A DNA stretch of 45,879 bases from assembly GCA_964058805.1 (NCBI GenBank), contig CAXKVV010000150.1, positions 1-45,879 on the forward strand, written 5' to 3'. This stretch comes from Schoenoplectus triqueter (Eukaryota > Streptophyta > Magnoliopsida > Poales > Cyperaceae). The notes below the pieces were generated by a model. That model ran no database searches. It was not told the origin of the DNA and worked only from the letters and a program-made list of their open reading frames with translations. Of this stretch, positions 43,901 through 45,879 are shown piece after piece. Each line of letters starts with the position of its first letter. Positions within the stretch are counted from its first letter, which is position 1. Both the position numbers and the translations under genes were made by a program.

Positions 43901-44176
43901 AAAGGAGAGAGAGGAAATGAAGACATTACTGCGAGGGTGGTCAGGAATAGCATCTCCAATGTGGAACCCAGCTGTGCTCTGCTCCCCACTGAAACCCAAA
44001 AAAAACAGAGAAGTTTGAGAGAAAAAAACAAAAGGTGGGAGATAAGAGAGAAGAGGCAACAGAAATAATAAAATACGGATGAGAGATACCAGTGTTGGCT
44101 TGTGAGACGAAAACAAATAATAAGTTTTGTAGGCATGTGTGCTGTGTACATACCGAAAGAAATGAGGAGAGTACAT
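40995..44176 (-). CDS. TGA-family bZIP transcription factor, clade II type, 11 exons
   Basis: Nuclear regulator that binds as-1-like TGACG elements. Clade II members act with NPR1 in salicylate signalling. Exons: 44176-44154, 43988-43930, 43830-43742, 43631-43485, 43398-43318, 43190-43131, 42655-42578, 42471-42417, 42289-42018, 41645-41397, 41144-40995. All introns are GT-AG with consistent phases, giving 420 residues. The N-terminal part (1-133) is low-complexity (FHIGDAIPDHPR, SSPFHLQFGGLANA, DSGMAVSSPITDTSTDLDTE), resembling TGA2.1/HBP-1b(c1) proteins. The bZIP is at 134-179: basic region NREAARKSRLRKK, then leucine-zipper heptads. The DOG1 domain spans about 200-415 (FDMEYARWLDEHQRHITDL, GMWTSPTERFFMWLGGFR, GICNLQQSSQQAEDALTQGM, RQQTLQQMHRILTTRQAAR). 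It ends LWLARPRDS. The start at MYSPHFF rests on one short 23-base exon and is the least certain part. Confidence 0.94.
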
Positions 44177-44408
44177 GGCGTAGAGCAGACAAAACAAACG
44201 AAGGTTTTGGCTTTGGTCTGTGTAAACGGATAAAGGGTGGGGAAGAGAGAGAGAGAGGTGCTAGCAATACCACGCATGGTAATATGGTATATGGGATGAT
44301 GATTGATGATATAGGAGGTGCTGGAGAAGAGATGAAAATTAAGAGGAGCCAGAGAGGGTATTATCAATCAATCAGTTCAACTTCAATCCATCTGAGAGAG
44401 GGTTCCTT

Positions 44409-44415
44409 CTTTATA
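44409..44415 (-). promoter_or_regulatory. candidate TATA box of the TGA gene
   Basis: Minus-strand CTTATAAAGAAGG contains TATAAAG, about 235 bases upstream of the proposed start codon, with a GC-rich patch (CCCGGGGCGCGC) just further upstream. This fits a core promoter with a 200-base leader. No transcript evidence was available. Confidence 0.4.
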
Positions 44416-44469
44416 AGAGCCGAGTCCCGGGGCGCGCATCGTTCAAAGTTCAAACTTCAAAGGGTGTAA

Positions 44470-45295
44470 TTAATAAAGCCTCTTCAACCTCTCGTGGTAG
44501 TCGTGTCTTGGAAGTAGGAGGCATGTCTACACTCTACTGCCTTGACCTTCTTTTCCCTTGTACAGGACTATTTTTTGTTTATTTTCCCCTTTTTTCCCTC
44601 TTTCTTTTGTGCTCACGGTCTATCGCCTGAGCTGGTTTGTAAAAGCATCTCCGTTCTAATTTCAAATGAGTTGCTTCATTCGAAATGCCAGTTTGTATTT
44701 TTAATTGGGAGCATAGAGTATAATACGCAAGTTTTATCAAAATAAATATTATTAGCTTGAATATAAGATTAATTTAAATATCAAATTTTTAACTTAAATA
44801 TTTAAATGAATTAACTAGAAAAATGAGTGCATTAATTTGAACATCAAATTAACTTCAATACACATAGATAACATGAATACCAAAATAACCAAAGATTGAT
44901 TAACTTGAATAATAATGAGAAAAATAGTGAGAGGGAGGGGGTAAGAAAGAGAGAGCGGGAGAGAAAGGAGGAGGTATAGAGAGATATGGAACGAGCAGGG
45001 GAGTGACGGGAGGGAAAGAAGGAAGTATAGAGATATATTCCTACAGCATATTGAAAAAATATCATCACTTTACGACCAACAAAATTTTGCAATTGATTGT
45101 ATCCTGATTTTTTCGTTATTTGATGCATATATATAATTTTTGTATAAATAATTATGCCGATGATTATAAATAACTATTACGTCGGCTATACAGTTCAAAA
45201 CTATGAATAACTCTCTACTAAGATCATATAAAAAATATTACAATACTTAATAATTATTTCAATGAATATATATAATATTGCCAATTGCTATAAAT
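44470..45295. other. intergenic, includes a purine-rich tract
   Basis: No gene recognised. A GA/GGGA-rich tract at 44,926-45,030 makes long but low-complexity Ser/Leu frames on the minus strand. Confidence 0.5.
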
Positions 45296-45730
45296 AAACA
45301 TCCATTTTGACTTTGATGTTCATGCTAAGTCTTACGTTACATAATAGAGATGATCAATACTAATGGTTAGTAACTAGTATAATTGATATAAATAAGATAA
45401 CCAACAATTATAAGTACATTAATTTAGATCCTAAGAAAAATTGGGCATCAATGGTTTCTTTATTTTTTATTAATAGCACCAATAACAGTAAAAACACTAC
45501 TTTGACTTTTGATAGTCAACTCTTAGGGAGAAGATTAAAACTAATGATCAATAACTAAGATAATTAATAATTATAAATAGTTTAATTTAGATGATGAAAA
45601 AACTAACTATCAATGACTCCATCATTTAATATTAATAACACCAATATTTAATATAAATAACAATCAAGACCCTACTTTGACTCTCGACAATCAATTTTTC
45701 GGGATAAAATATGGAAACAAATGCTTGGGA
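45296..45730. repeat. degenerate tandem repeat of about 170-195 bp
   Basis: TTTTGACTTTGATGTTCATG (45306), TTTGACTTTTGATAGTCAAC (45502) and TTTGACTCTCGACAATCAAT (45677) mark three units. The units share ATGATCAATA(A)CTAA, AATTATAA and TTTAATTTAGAT/ATTAATTTAGAT phrases. Copies are strongly diverged. The remaining bases to the window end are AT-rich with no gene. Confidence 0.55.
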
Positions 45731-45879
45731 ATTATTAACAGCCTCTAATAGAAAATTATAATGTATGACGCTCCACCTTAGTTATTTTTTTATTTTATTT
45801 TGCGTTAATTATGACATTTCAAAATAGCTAAATTATATACACATTTTGATTTAGGGTGGGGATCACTTGACAATGGGTT

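Noticed and set aside
43664..44367. Long overlapping minus-strand frames across the TGA 5' end
   Set aside because: They read through proposed introns; only the short pieces used in the exon model match TGA N-termini.

Overview
This is nuclear DNA of a flowering plant. The evidence is three intron-containing plant genes with canonical GT-AG introns, a Ty3/gypsy retrotransposon of the plant Tat type, abundant hAT-like and foldback MITEs, and very AT-rich intergenic sequence. I cannot name the species. A GTGGGGCCCACCTGTCAG-type repeat near 15 kb is reminiscent of monocot DNA, but this is only a weak hint.

Layout. Positions 1-9.3 kb hold, on the minus strand, a nearly intact Tat-lineage Ty3/gypsy polyprotein of about 3,000 residues, broken by one in-frame TAG. 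Its leader has a primer-binding site and a possible splice acceptor. From 9.4 to about 11.1 kb lies a repeat-filled LTR-like region, followed by a microsatellite-rich AT block to about 12.5 kb. From 12.5 to 16.6 kb there is gene-free DNA with several tandem duplications and LTR-like promoter motifs. From 16.8 to 30 kb the window is a transposon graveyard: a 2.79-kb hAT-type element with GGTCC-rich ends and a perfect 8-bp target duplication, two families of long-TIR foldback MITEs with (TA)n(GA)n junctions, a PLAC8/cell-number-regulator pseudogene split by a 484-bp hAT MITE, and two unrecognised minus-strand coding regions at 24.8-26.0 kb.

The gene-rich part starts at 31 kb. An 11-exon arogenate/prephenate dehydratase gene (phenylalanine synthesis, plastid) lies on the plus strand and can be reconstructed exon by exon to 373 residues. 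It converges on a two-exon mitochondrial complex I 21-kDa-type accessory subunit gene (101 residues, minus strand). Next on the minus strand comes an 11-exon clade-II TGA bZIP transcription factor gene (420 residues). A 717-bp copy of the GGTCC-rich hAT family sits between the last two genes. The right end is AT-rich intergenic DNA with a degenerate tandem repeat.

The three conserved genes belong to unrelated pathways and form no functional cluster. The most unusual items are the retroelement domain duplicated on both sides of its protease, the GGTCC-rich hAT family, the pseudogene with a clean hAT insertion, and the uncharacterised helical-repeat and tail-anchor coding pair. Exon boundaries were placed by eye from reading frame, splice sites and family knowledge, not by transcript data.
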